DNA of 38,593 nt from Syntrophomonadaceae bacterium (GCA_012729715.1 JAAYCQ010000038.1:1-38593), one strand, 5' to 3'; positions 1 through 9,788 are shown, counted from the stretch's first letter. Numbers and translations: made by a program. Notes: generated from the sequence alone by a model not told the origin.

Positions 1-188
1 ACAGCTGTTTCCCGGCCATAAGAGCCCAGGTAATGCAGATTGCGGGTATCGGAGCGTATATCCCAGTAGCGCAGGTTAAGTATCTGACATATTTCTCGGC
101 AGCGTCTGCTTATTACTTCCGGGTTGTCAATCTTCAAGTTGTTAATAAATAACCTGAATTTATCAGCCAAATCATTGCGGTTTTCCAT
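1..188 (-). CDS. N-terminal fragment of a nucleotidyltransferase, possibly SMODS/CD-NTase (CBASS cyclase)-like; truncated by the window edge
   Basis: Manual reverse-strand translation MENRNDLADKFRLFINNLKIDNPEVISRRCREICQILNLRYWDIRSDTRNLHYLGSYGRETAV; GGAGGGG SD before ATG at 188; GSYGRxTA resembles the G[GS] motif of nucleotidyltransferases. Not in the supplied ORF track. Confidence 0.6.
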   Translation of the reverse strand, partial: MENRNDLADKFRLFINNLKIDNPEVISRRCREICQILNLRYWDIRSDTRNLHYLGSYGRETA

Positions 189-319
189 CATTTCCCCTCC
201 AATCAATCCTGTCATCATTTACCTAAAAACACAACAGTTTCAGTCGAGCCCAGGAGGCCCCAGAGCGCTAATTGGCTTTTTTTACGCCTTGTACCTATTT
301 TAACATGAAACCTACAATT

Positions 320-1069
320 TCAGGATAACATCTTTTTTAAAACGCGGATGGTGTTTTTCATGTTAAACCGGCGCTCCAGGTGGTATTCCAGGTACTTTTC
401 CAGAAATGTTTCCAGCCTATCCAAAGCAGCAGTCGAAGCCCTTACCCGTTGCAGAGTATTGAGATTCCCATTTATCATTAACCTTAACAACCCCAATACC
501 TCACCCGATAAACTCATACAGTCGTTTTCCCCGGCAATACAATCTGGGCAGAGCATACCACCGGCGGCAGGACTAAAAGATTTAAGCATGTTCCCCTGTT
601 GCCCACAATTAATGCAGTGATCCAGGACCGGCCGGTATCCCAGCTGCACCAGCAATTGCATCTCAAAATAGCGCAGTATCAGCGGATTTAAGCCATTATC
701 ATTTATCTCTTCCAGAACCGCAAGGGTCAACCGGTACAGTTTGGGCATAGCCATCCGATCCATCAGGGTTTTATCCAGTAATTCCAGGAGATAAACACAG
801 TACAGGGTACGCTTAATGTCTTCACGACTATTACCATAGAAATCAAGCAGCTTGCCCTGAGTTATCAGATCCAACTCCTTACCCCGGTGAAAAAAAAGCA
901 AAGAATGACAAAAGGGCTGTATGCAAGCACGTAGACTGCTGCCCGGTTTCTTAATACCTCGGGCAATGCCCCTTAATTTGCCTTCCTTCTCTGAAAAGAC
1001 CGTAACCAGCTTGTCGCTTTCCCGGTAATCCATGCTTTTGATAATAATACATCGGCTCTGGTAATACAC
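320..1069 (-). CDS. recO: DNA repair protein RecO
   Basis: ORF 249 aa; RecO N-terminal OB fold (IIIKSMDYRESDKLVTVFSEKEGKLRGIARGIKKPGS) and Cys zinc-binding region; GTG start. Confidence 0.95.
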   Translation of the reverse strand: MYYQSRCIIIKSMDYRESDKLVTVFSEKEGKLRGIARGIKKPGSSLRACIQPFCHSLLFFHRGKELDLITQGKLLDFYGNSREDIKRTLYCVYLLELLDKTLMDRMAMPKLYRLTLAVLEEINDNGLNPLILRYFEMQLLVQLGYRPVLDHCINCGQQGNMLKSFSPAAGGMLCPDCIAGENDCMSLSGEVLGLLRLMINGNLNTLQRVRASTAALDRLETFLEKYLEYHLERRFNMKNTIRVLKKMLS

Positions 1070-1981
1070 TTATCTCCCACCCCAGAATACATTCATAACT
1101 TTAACCGGTTGGTTAACACATTCCACCGGCAGCTTTAATTTCTCCTCCAATTGTTCACAATAATTATCGGCCTCCTGCTTACTGCTGTATTTAAAATTAA
1201 AGGCCAGGTAAATTTTCCTTACTCCTTTAACACCCAATTCTTCTAATCGTTTACTGAACAAATCGGGGTTTTTACTATAAGTATGATCTATATAGGCAAA
1301 AAAGAAATCATTATACTTACTTATTCGGGGACGAGCCATTGGTTTGAAATCTTCCTTTATTTCCTGCCGTAAGCATGAATTTAGTATGCGTGAAGTAATA
1401 TTTTCCATGGCTATTTCGTTTTTAACCAGGGCCATACGTGGTACTGTAACTATAACGCTGGGAATACCGCATTCACGAGCTATTTTTTCAATAGTTGCTA
1501 TCTTAACCCCATCCAGGGTATAACTATGTACAGCATAACCAGCCAGGCGAGGTATGATAATAATATCCGGGGATAACCCCAGGGAAGGTAAATGATGTCC
1601 TCCATCAAAAATTATGGCCCGGTAAGTTTGGGGCCTCATCTCTTTTAGATATTGAAACCCAGCCGGACTACTATGCCAGGTATCCAATTCCGAACATTCA
1701 ATAATACAACTACTTCCCCCTGCCAGGTGTTTATCCAATATAGATGCGAAATTCCCGCTTTCTTCTGGAGTTACTGCCCGTACTATTTCTTCATGGTTAT
1801 CAAGTTTGCGTAACCCGGGGTTGGAAATAAAATTATAACTGCTGTGGGTGGAAAACATATAGGCATAGAGGTTTAATCCCTGCTCGTAGCCCAGGGACTT
1901 TATCAATGGGGAGGGATAATTAATCATGACTGCAGTGTAAAAAGCAACCAAAATAATAACCAGATAGATTTTTTTTCTCAC
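1070..1981 (-). CDS. Conserved hypothetical protein with N-terminal signal/TM anchor
   Basis: ORF 303 aa directly abutting recO; hydrophobic N-terminus KKIYLVIILVAFYTAVMI; no family recognised. Confidence 0.8.
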   Translation of the reverse strand: MRKKIYLVIILVAFYTAVMINYPSPLIKSLGYEQGLNLYAYMFSTHSSYNFISNPGLRKLDNHEEIVRAVTPEESGNFASILDKHLAGGSSCIIECSELDTWHSSPAGFQYLKEMRPQTYRAIIFDGGHHLPSLGLSPDIIIIPRLAGYAVHSYTLDGVKIATIEKIARECGIPSVIVTVPRMALVKNEIAMENITSRILNSCLRQEIKEDFKPMARPRISKYNDFFFAYIDHTYSKNPDLFSKRLEELGVKGVRKIYLAFNFKYSSKQEADNYCEQLEEKLKLPVECVNQPVKVMNVFWGGR

Positions 1982-1990
1982 TTTGGCGGA

Positions 1991-2665
1991 CTATCCTTTC
2001 AGCAGTCCTCCCCTTTGCCGGTACTCCTGCACCAGAGCAGCAGCATTACTGCTGCCAATGCGATCGACTCCCGCATCTATAAGCTGCAGAGCAAAATCCA
2101 GGCTCCTCACCCCACCACTGGCTTTTATCTTTAAACTCTCACTTTTATGAGCCTTAATTACCTTTATATCCTCCAGGCTAACCCCGCGTGTGGAAAAACC
2201 GGTGGAGGTCTTGATGAAATCAGCACCGCTTTCACTGACCAATTGGCTAAGCATTTCCAACTCCGCTCTATCAAGCAAGGCTGTTTCAACAATAACCTTT
2301 AATAAAAAATCATAATCCTGCTTTAATTCCAGCAAACTCCTGATCTCTTGCTTTATTAGGGTAAAATCTCCATCCTTGACCGCCCCGATATTTATGACCA
2401 TATCCAGTTCACTGGCCCCTTGCCCCAGAGCCTGTCGGGCAGAGAATACCTTGGTAGCACTATCTTCGGCACCTAAAGGGAATCCAATAACTGTACATAA
2501 TTTTACCCTGCTTCCGGCCAGATACTCTTTTGCCAGGGCCAGACGACAGGGATGAATGCAAACAGCAGTCATACCGTAGTAGACTGCCTCTTCGCACAAT
2601 ATTCTTATATCTTCCCTTTTAGCCTCCGTTTTAAGATTGGTGCTGTCCATCCAGGCAGCAATCAT
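1991..2665 (-). CDS. deoC: Deoxyribose-phosphate aldolase
   Basis: ORF 224 aa with DeoC motifs (CTVIGFPLGAEDSATKVFSARQAL, ELDMVINIGAVKDGD, FIKTSTGFS, KASGGVRS). Confidence 0.96.
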   Translation of the reverse strand: MIAAWMDSTNLKTEAKREDIRILCEEAVYYGMTAVCIHPCRLALAKEYLAGSRVKLCTVIGFPLGAEDSATKVFSARQALGQGASELDMVINIGAVKDGDFTLIKQEIRSLLELKQDYDFLLKVIVETALLDRAELEMLSQLVSESGADFIKTSTGFSTRGVSLEDIKVIKAHKSESLKIKASGGVRSLDFALQLIDAGVDRIGSSNAAALVQEYRQRGGLLKG

Positions 2666-3561
2666 TAATAATCTCCTCCACTCAGGCGATAGCCCAACTG
2701 TTTCAAATTAATCTCGTTATCGCGCCAGTTCTTCTTAACTTTAACCCATAAATCTAAATAAACCGGCCTTCCCAGCATAGCCTCTATATCCTGACGTGAT
2801 TGTTCCCCAATATTTCTTAACATTTGCCCGTTCTTACCTATAATAATCCCCTTCTGGGAGTCTCGTTCCGTATAGATAACTGCCCTCAAATAAGTTTTGC
2901 CTTTAGCCTGGCTGTCAAACTCCTCAATTTCGACTGCCAATGAATGCGGTACTTCATCCCGGGTTAGTATTAAGGCCTTTTCCCGAATAAGTTCAGCGGC
3001 AATAAAAGATACCGGTTGGTCGGTTAAATCATCCTCAGGGTAATAAAGCGGGCCTTCCGGCAGATAAGCATAAGTCTTTTCCAATAAACCGGGAATATTA
3101 GTCCCCAGCGTAGCCGACAGACATATGATTTCAGCAAAATTCATTTGGCTGGTAAAATCCTTGATATGTGCCTCCACCTTGCTTTCATTAGCCAGGTCGA
3201 TTTTATTTACCAGCAAAAATATGGGTACGGCAGCATCCTTAAGCTGGTCCAAAATAAACTGCTCGCCACCCCCAAATGGCCGGCTGACATCAGTCATATA
3301 GTAGATTAAATCTACTTCTTCCAGACTGCGGGTAGATACTTTTACCATGTATTCTCCCAACAGGTGTCGGGGCTTATGAATACCGGGGGTATCAATAAAT
3401 ATTATTTGGCCGTCCGGGGAAGTATATATTCCTTGTATGCGGGTACGGGTGGTCTGTGGTTTTTCCGATACTATTGCAATTTTTTCTCCAATGACGGTGT
3501 TCATTAAAGTGGATTTACCCACATTGGGGCGTCCCACTATGCTTACAAAACCTGATTTCAA
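2665..3561 (-). CDS. era: GTPase Era
   Basis: ORF 298 aa; GRPNVGKST, DTPGIHKP, NKID, C-terminal KH domain (IIIGKNGQMLRNIG). Confidence 0.97.
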   Translation of the reverse strand: MKSGFVSIVGRPNVGKSTLMNTVIGEKIAIVSEKPQTTRTRIQGIYTSPDGQIIFIDTPGIHKPRHLLGEYMVKVSTRSLEEVDLIYYMTDVSRPFGGGEQFILDQLKDAAVPIFLLVNKIDLANESKVEAHIKDFTSQMNFAEIICLSATLGTNIPGLLEKTYAYLPEGPLYYPEDDLTDQPVSFIAAELIREKALILTRDEVPHSLAVEIEEFDSQAKGKTYLRAVIYTERDSQKGIIIGKNGQMLRNIGEQSRQDIEAMLGRPVYLDLWVKVKKNWRDNEINLKQLGYRLSGGDY

Positions 3562-3573
3562 AAGTTAACCCCC

Positions 3574-3960
3574 CTAGTTTCCCAGAGAAAAAATTTGAGG
3601 AAGCATTGCACTCAAATTATATTCTTTGTAGCTATTTTTTTCATCGGTAATTATTACATTCATTTCAGGGGAAAATTCGGCCAGCACCTGCAAGCATGCC
3701 CCACAAGGATAAATATATCCCTGACCACTTCCACTGATTGCTATGGACTCAAACTTCTTCTCTCCGGAGGTTACGGCTTTGAAAACGGCTATGCGTTCAG
3801 CACAGACGGTGAGACCATAGGAAGCGTTTTCCACATTGGCCCCGGTATAGATGGTACCGCTTTTACCCAGCAAAGCGGTGCCCACTTTGAAACCCGAATA
3901 GGGAGCATAAGCATTATTTCGGGCTTCTTTAGCCTTACTAATTAGTTCATCGATGATCAT
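3574..3960 (-). CDS. cdd: Cytidine deaminase
   Basis: ORF 128 aa; YAPYSGFKVGTALLG, NASYGLTVCAERIA, PCGACLQVLAEF. Confidence 0.95.
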   Translation of the reverse strand: MIIDELISKAKEARNNAYAPYSGFKVGTALLGKSGTIYTGANVENASYGLTVCAERIAVFKAVTSGEKKFESIAISGSGQGYIYPCGACLQVLAEFSPEMNVIITDEKNSYKEYNLSAMLPQIFSLGN

Positions 3961-3989
3961 TTACTGACCCTTCCTTAGCATAATTAATT

Positions 3990-4065
3990 GTGTTTCACGC
4001 GGATCGCGCGGATTATGTTAGGATTTACGCGGTTTTTTTGGGAACCACGCAGATTCAATTAGGGT
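3990..4065. repeat. Degenerate intergenic ACGCGGAT-type repeat
   Basis: cACGCGGATcgCGCGGATTatgttaGGATTTACGCGGttttttt...ccACGCAGATT between cdd and dgkA. Confidence 0.5.
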
Positions 4066-4087
4066 TAAAAACGGAGTTTTTCTAACG

Positions 4088-4121
4088 ACAATTCAAAATT
4101 AAAAATTAAACATTAAGAATT
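4088..4121. repeat. AT-rich intergenic element (AATTCAAAATTAAAAATTAA...AAGAATT)
   Basis: Same low-complexity motif class as the elements around 28587-28696. Confidence 0.4.
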
Positions 4122-4474
4122 ATTTTAATATGTGGTCCAAAGATGACCACGGCCATTAATAGAGAGCCTATGGCAGCAAGCAATACCGCACCGGCAGCTA
4201 GATTTTTTGCCAGTTTGGCCAGGGGGTGATACTCTGTGGTTACCAGATCTACTGTTTTCTCGACCGCCGTATTTACCGTTTCTGCTACCAAAACCATAAA
4301 AATCGTAAGAATCAACAGTCCCCATTCAGTATAGTTAAGCTTAACCACCAGGGCTACAATTACTGCAATTATTGTGGCCAGAATATGTATTTTCATATTC
4401 TTTTCAGTTTTAATACAATAAATTAGGCCTGCTATGGCACAGGAAAAACTTTTTCTTAACCTGCGCATTTCCAC
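4106..4474 (-). CDS. dgkA: Diacylglycerol kinase / undecaprenol kinase family
   Basis: ORF 122 aa; NMKIHILATIIAVIVAL, EWGLLILTIFMVLVAETVNTAVEKTVDL. Confidence 0.93.
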   Translation of the reverse strand: MEMRRLRKSFSCAIAGLIYCIKTEKNMKIHILATIIAVIVALVVKLNYTEWGLLILTIFMVLVAETVNTAVEKTVDLVTTEYHPLAKLAKNLAAGAVLLAAIGSLLMAVVIFGPHIKIILNV

Positions 4475-4478
4475 CCAT

Positions 4479-4949
4479 TTACCTTTCTAGCTTAACTGCC
4501 TGCATTATTTTCTCTTCCAGGGAACGCATTACCCTGGCTTCCTCATCAGTTTCGTGGTCATACCCCATAAGATGCAGCATGCCATGGGCTACCAGGTAAC
4601 CCAGTTCCCTTTGCAGACTGTGCCCATATTCATTACTCTGCAGTGATGCCTGTTCCAGGGAAAGAACTATATCACCTAAAATATTCAGCTCTTCACTGGA
4701 ATCATAATCAGGTTCATCTTCAGACAATTCATTCATAGCAAAGGAGAGAACATCCGTAGGACGATTTTGCTGTCGATAAATGAAATTCAGTTCCTGAATG
4801 TAGCTATTATCAACTATCATTACACTAACTTCGCTGTTTTTAGGCAATCGAACTGTTTTGGCTACCGCATTACATACATTAACAATTACCTGCTGCAGTT
4901 CCTTCCCGTAATTAATCTTGTTCTGCTGGTTGATTATCATGGTCTCCAT
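4479..4949 (-). CDS. ybeY: Endoribonuclease YbeY (rRNA maturation)
   Basis: PTDVLSFAM and HGMLHLMGYDHETDEEARVM zinc motif; start chosen at METMIINQQ after a GGAGAG SD. Confidence 0.95.
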   Translation of the reverse strand: METMIINQQNKINYGKELQQVIVNVCNAVAKTVRLPKNSEVSVMIVDNSYIQELNFIYRQQNRPTDVLSFAMNELSEDEPDYDSSEELNILGDIVLSLEQASLQSNEYGHSLQRELGYLVAHGMLHLMGYDHETDEEARVMRSLEEKIMQAVKLER

Positions 4950-7107
4950 GTTTTTCTCTCCTTTTTTCAAACTCACGCACGATTATTTCAGGATATTCGA
5001 TACGTTTATGGTATAGCCCTTCAAGACTCTTACAAAATGAATTAGCAATAACATCCAAATCCTTAAAGGTTAAATCACATGATTCTAATTGTCCATCATT
5101 AAGCTTATCTTGAATTATCCGGCGCACCATATTCTTTATCTTGTCCGGCGTAGGGTCCTGCAGTGACCTTACTCCAGCCTCGACCGAATCTGCCAGCATG
5201 ACCAGAGCTACTTCTTTGCTCTGCGGTTTTGGGCCTTCATAGCGGAAAGTATCCTCACTCAAGGTACCTTCCCGATCCTCTTCCAGGGCCCGGCTATAAA
5301 AATATTTAGCCAGGCTAGTACCATGATGCTGTTCAATAAAATCAATAATATCCTGCGGTATATGAGCTTCCCGAGCCAGTTCTACCCCCTCCCGGACATG
5401 GGAAGTGATTATTAAGGCACTTAAAGCCGGGGCTATTTTTTCGTGAGGATTATCAAATCCCCGCTGGTTTTCTACAAAATAATCTGTCCTCTTAATTTTG
5501 CCAATATCATGATAATAAGCTCCTACCCTGACTAATAGTGGATTTGCACCAATTGGCTCTGCAGCAGCTTCCGCTAAATTACCTACCATTAAACTGTGGT
5601 GATAGGTTCCCGGTGCTTCCATCAGCAGTTTTTTTAATAATTCATTGTTGGGATTCGATAATTCCAATAATTTAATCATACTGGTAATAGAGAAAGCGGA
5701 TTCCAGATAAGGAAGAGCCCCAATCATCAATACTGCGGAAAGAATACCATTAACTGCGCCAATGATCATACCTACTAGTATGAGGTTCAGGGTAACATTC
5801 CCGCCAATCAAAGACAAGGTTAAAATACTGATTATGTTCGCCAGGGCAATATAAAAACCGGAACGAGCCAGATCCGAGGTCTGGTTCAGGCGGTAAACCT
5901 GAAAAATACCAACGGTTCCACCAACAAAAGCGGTTATCGTATAAAATAACTGGTTGCCATCGGTTAACAGGCCTACGTACAGGGCCATAATCATGGTCAA
6001 AAAATAAGCCAGACGGTTGTCCAACAAGATGGCAATTAACATAGACCCGGCAGCTACCGGAGCCAAATAACCAATTAGAGCATTTATATCCGGCATTTCC
6101 CCAATTTTTATTACCGTAAGAAAGCGAGTAATAGATAATATCAAAATAAAAATTAGGCCTATTAAGAGCATTAATTTGTGGTCTTCAAAGATCTTCTTAT
6201 AGTAGCGGCGTATGAATTCTATAGTCAACCAAAATGTGAGTAAAACAAAAATAGCAGAACCAACCAGGGTCAGCGGATAGCTTTTGCTTCTTTGAATTCC
6301 CAGTTGTTCCAGGATAGATATTTGTTCGGCCGTAACCCGCTCACCTTCACGGACAATTTTTTCACCCGCCTTGACCGTTTTCTGGACCGGTTTAACCGCA
6401 TCCATAGCTTCCTTAATAGCCTTGTCCGTAGCTTCCTTATTAAAAACCAGGTTGGGTTTAATGGCATTAATGATTACTATTTTCATTGTTTCCCGGGCTT
6501 GCAGGGAATACTCCAACTGGTCTATTTGTTTGGAAGCCTGGTCGAAAACACTGTCCAGAGTCTCCTCGGTTATGGGTTTTTGCATCAGGCCGGGAATAAT
6601 ACTTAAGGCAGTCGCCTGCATTTGCTGTAAATCCTCAGGGGTAGCATTATTCAAATATTGAGCCAGTTGGCTGGAATTATTTCTAAGTTCAATATTTTTA
6701 CCCTCTTTATTAGTACTGTCCAGTAGGTCCTGTAACTTATCATTATTATCTTCCCCAGCAGCCCTGATATCATTGACCAGGCTAAAAAAACTATTTATCT
6801 CATTCCTGGTTGCGGTCAGGGCATAGGTGTCCTCCTGATAAACCTTTTGAACCTTATCGGCAGCCTGCTTCCTCAGTTCCTCAGTTTTAGCCTCATCAAT
6901 TATTATCGATGTAGTGTTGGACTGAATATCGCGTCGTGCAACTTCATCCGGCTTCAAAGTTACCTGTTTGGGGTTAAAATTACTAAATACAATTAGAATG
7001 GTAATAGAAAAGAAAATTAAAACACCCAGCACCTTTTTGGTGTTGGTTTGTCCCAGAAAAGCTAACAATCTTTTGCTGATTATATCAGAAATGATCTGTA
7101 TTCTCAT
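4912..7107 (-). CDS. pgpH: PgpH/YqfF-type 7TM-HD c-di-AMP phosphodiesterase family protein
   Basis: ORF 731 aa; extracellular 7TMR-HD region, multiple TM helices, HD domain (TYHHSLMVGNLAEAAAEPIGANPLLVRVGAYYHDIGKIKRTDYF). Confidence 0.93.
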   Translation of the reverse strand: MRIQIISDIISKRLLAFLGQTNTKKVLGVLIFFSITILIVFSNFNPKQVTLKPDEVARRDIQSNTTSIIIDEAKTEELRKQAADKVQKVYQEDTYALTATRNEINSFFSLVNDIRAAGEDNNDKLQDLLDSTNKEGKNIELRNNSSQLAQYLNNATPEDLQQMQATALSIIPGLMQKPITEETLDSVFDQASKQIDQLEYSLQARETMKIVIINAIKPNLVFNKEATDKAIKEAMDAVKPVQKTVKAGEKIVREGERVTAEQISILEQLGIQRSKSYPLTLVGSAIFVLLTFWLTIEFIRRYYKKIFEDHKLMLLIGLIFILILSITRFLTVIKIGEMPDINALIGYLAPVAAGSMLIAILLDNRLAYFLTMIMALYVGLLTDGNQLFYTITAFVGGTVGIFQVYRLNQTSDLARSGFYIALANIISILTLSLIGGNVTLNLILVGMIIGAVNGILSAVLMIGALPYLESAFSITSMIKLLELSNPNNELLKKLLMEAPGTYHHSLMVGNLAEAAAEPIGANPLLVRVGAYYHDIGKIKRTDYFVENQRGFDNPHEKIAPALSALIITSHVREGVELAREAHIPQDIIDFIEQHHGTSLAKYFYSRALEEDREGTLSEDTFRYEGPKPQSKEVALVMLADSVEAGVRSLQDPTPDKIKNMVRRIIQDKLNDGQLESCDLTFKDLDVIANSFCKSLEGLYHKRIEYPEIIVREFEKRREKHGDHDNQPAEQD

Positions 7108-7169
7108 GAATACTCCCCTTAGTTAATCGAACTGCCGTTTAAATAAAAGGAGGTGAAAAGCTAGTCCGT

Positions 7170-8144
7170 TTACTGATGATACTCCGCCGCTTCATAGCAC
7201 TCGTAAGCGTTAATAATCTTTTGTACCAGCGGATGGCGAATGACATCTTCTTTACTCAGATACTCAAAGGATACACCCTTTACCTTGCCCAATATCTTCT
7301 GAATTTCTATTAAGCCTGAATACTCTTCTTTAGGTAAATCTACCTGAGTTATATCACCTGTAATAACTGCCTTGGACCCAAACCCAAGCCGGGTTAAAAA
7401 CATTTTCATCTGCTGGGGGGTGGTATTTTGGGCTTCATCCAGGATAATAAAAGCATTATTAAGGGTACGTCCCCGCATATATGCCAGCGGAGCAATTTCG
7501 ATAATGTTCTTTTCTAAATAGCGCTGGGTAACATCTACACCCAGTATATCAAATAGCCCATCATATAAAGGCCGCAAATAGGGGTTAACCTTTTCGATAA
7601 AATCTCCGGGCAGAAATCCCAGTTTTTCTCCTGCTTCTACCGCCGGTCGTACCAGAATGATACGTTCTACATCTTTATTTTTTAGGGCATTGACCGCCAT
7701 TACTACCGCCAAATAAGTTTTTCCAGTACCGGCTGGGCCAATACCAAAAACCACATCATCTCTTACGATAGCCTGTACATAGCGCTTCTGCCCCAGGGTT
7801 TTAGCTTTTATACCCTTCCCCCGGACCGTAGTTACAATAGTACCGGAGACAATATCCCGGTGCCTGGTCTTTTTCCCCTGCTGCAAGAGATTGTGCATAT
7901 AGTTGATATCACTAATGTTTAACTGCTCTTCACTCTCAACTATTTCTATTAGACTACGTACCAAATCAAAGCAAAGATTTACTTCTTCTTCAGTATTACC
8001 TTTAATATAAATATCTGCACCCCGGGCAGAAATATCCGCAGGACATATACTTCTGAGATATTTAAAATTATCATCCCCGCTGCCAAAAAATATGGCAGCC
8101 TCTTTGTTATCTTTAAGTGATATTCTGGCTTCTTTTTCAGCCAA
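7170..8144 (-). CDS. phoH: PhoH family ATPase
   Basis: ORF 324 aa; GIGPAGTGKTYLAV Walker A, LRPLYDG, FIILDEAQNTTPQQMKMFLTR. Confidence 0.95.
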   Translation of the reverse strand: MAEKEARISLKDNKEAAIFFGSGDDNFKYLRSICPADISARGADIYIKGNTEEEVNLCFDLVRSLIEIVESEEQLNISDINYMHNLLQQGKKTRHRDIVSGTIVTTVRGKGIKAKTLGQKRYVQAIVRDDVVFGIGPAGTGKTYLAVVMAVNALKNKDVERIILVRPAVEAGEKLGFLPGDFIEKVNPYLRPLYDGLFDILGVDVTQRYLEKNIIEIAPLAYMRGRTLNNAFIILDEAQNTTPQQMKMFLTRLGFGSKAVITGDITQVDLPKEEYSGLIEIQKILGKVKGVSFEYLSKEDVIRHPLVQKIINAYECYEAAEYHQ

Positions 8145-8237
8145 TAAAAGTCCCCCTATTTCTTGCCCAATATTTTCGTAGCAGTCCTTACGTATTTACT
8201 ATATCAATTTCTTAGTTATTATAGCATATATGCCCGT

Positions 8238-9473
8238 TCAATTACTATTTGGGGATATATTTATGGGCTGCGTAGTAGCTATATCTTCTATAGCCTCAAC
8301 TGAAATCCGCGCTCGTAATATGGGGTCACTGGGACGAGAAAGAATATCAACCCGGGATTCGCTTATTTTAGTATTATCGCCCATTTTCCGAGCCAGTGTT
8401 TTCATAGCCCGCTCCTGGGCTAACTTAACTGCTTCTTTTTCGGTAAAATCACGGGTTTTCTTAATTTTCTCCTTTAGTTCTACCTGAAAAAAGCCAAAAT
8501 CGCCCAGGGGACTTTTTACTATCCTTTTCTTTATCTTTTGCTCATAAAGATTATAAGTCTTTTCCCTTTGACCTTTAACCAAAAATGTTTTCCAGGGCGT
8601 TTCAATATATATTTTTCTTAATTTCCTGCCGCTTAAAACCAGCTTTTCTTCATGTAGGCGGCATTCTCCGTAGCCTTCATGCCACACCCGGGCTTTAACC
8701 TGCCCCCGTGCCCTTACGGTGTATGGTTCCTCCTGTTCCTCTTCTTTCTCCTCCTCGTCATTGTTGACTATATAAGGACTTTTCTCGGGAAAAACAACAC
8801 CTGATATGAGAATATCACCTTTCTTAACTACATCTCCAGGTTTGACATTGGCCTGGCCATCCAGGGCTAGTACCTCCTCAATCACCCCGTCCCGGGTAGC
8901 TACTATATGGCAGGGACCGCTGATATCGGTTTTGGGTAGAATTTTTTCTACCACCTGGATTCGGGCCTTGACCCCGCGAATGTCCAGTTTAACATAACTC
9001 AGTTCACCAAGGTCCCGCAACATAGCTTCTTCTGCTTCAATGCGGCTGAAATTCCATTTAGCCGCTCCCTGATAAACTCCGTGTTTGGCTGCAGTAAGTA
9101 ATATCTTGCTGGACTCCACCTTTTTATTGCCATCAACCTCTACAAACCATACAAATGAGGACATAATATAAAGGGCAAGAATGAAGATTAATGCCCCGGT
9201 GAAAAACCCCATCCTTCTGCGGAACAGGTTACGATAAAAAGGCAGTCCCTGTTTTTCCCTTACATCCAGCTCATAATCATTCTCTTCGCTAATCGACTGC
9301 AGAGCTTTTAGGCCGCTGGTTCGAACCTTAAAATTCAAATCATCGCCGTTTTTTTTAATATCCCATATATATATCCCCCGACTGGACGCCATATTGATAA
9401 TTTTTTCCTGATTTTTACCCTTAAGGGCAACCTTTATGGTTCCACCTACCTGATCAAATAGCTTATTACCCAT
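8238..9473 (-). CDS. yqfD: Sporulation protein YqfD
   Basis: ORF 411 aa upstream of phoH, next to yqfC; TM segment and POTRA-like/YqfD region (FVEVDGNKKVESSKILLTAAKHGVYQGAAKWN). Confidence 0.9.
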   Translation of the reverse strand: MGNKLFDQVGGTIKVALKGKNQEKIINMASSRGIYIWDIKKNGDDLNFKVRTSGLKALQSISEENDYELDVREKQGLPFYRNLFRRRMGFFTGALIFILALYIMSSFVWFVEVDGNKKVESSKILLTAAKHGVYQGAAKWNFSRIEAEEAMLRDLGELSYVKLDIRGVKARIQVVEKILPKTDISGPCHIVATRDGVIEEVLALDGQANVKPGDVVKKGDILISGVVFPEKSPYIVNNDEEEKEEEQEEPYTVRARGQVKARVWHEGYGECRLHEEKLVLSGRKLRKIYIETPWKTFLVKGQREKTYNLYEQKIKKRIVKSPLGDFGFFQVELKEKIKKTRDFTEKEAVKLAQERAMKTLARKMGDNTKISESRVDILSRPSDPILRARISVEAIEDIATTQPINISPNSN

Positions 9474-9485
9474 GCTTTCCTCCCG

Positions 9486-9788
9486 TTAGTCCATATACTT
9501 TATAGCCAGCACCTCACCGGTAACTTTCATTTCATCAGCCATCAGAGCCTTAATCTCCAGCTCATTTCCTTCAATCTCCAAATAACCGCGGCTCAGGTTT
9601 ACCCGCAGGCGGTTAAGATTATATTCAATAACCCCCCTGTGGTTCTCAATATACAGCTCATTTCTGCCAACTAGCGTTACCCTGGGTAAGTCCAGCACAA
9701 GGTCCCTGGGTATATCCAGAAATTCTGCCATAGCCTGCCGGATAACATCTTTACGTTTCTCCATCAAGGCACCCCCAATTCTTTTCAA
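9486..9788 (-). CDS. yqfC: Sporulation protein YqfC
   Basis: ORF 100 aa; LDLPRVTLVGRNELYIENHRGVIEY; gene order yqfC-yqfD-phoH. Confidence 0.9.
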   Translation of the reverse strand: MKRIGGALMEKRKDVIRQAMAEFLDIPRDLVLDLPRVTLVGRNELYIENHRGVIEYNLNRLRVNLSRGYLEIEGNELEIKALMADEMKVTGEVLAIKYMD

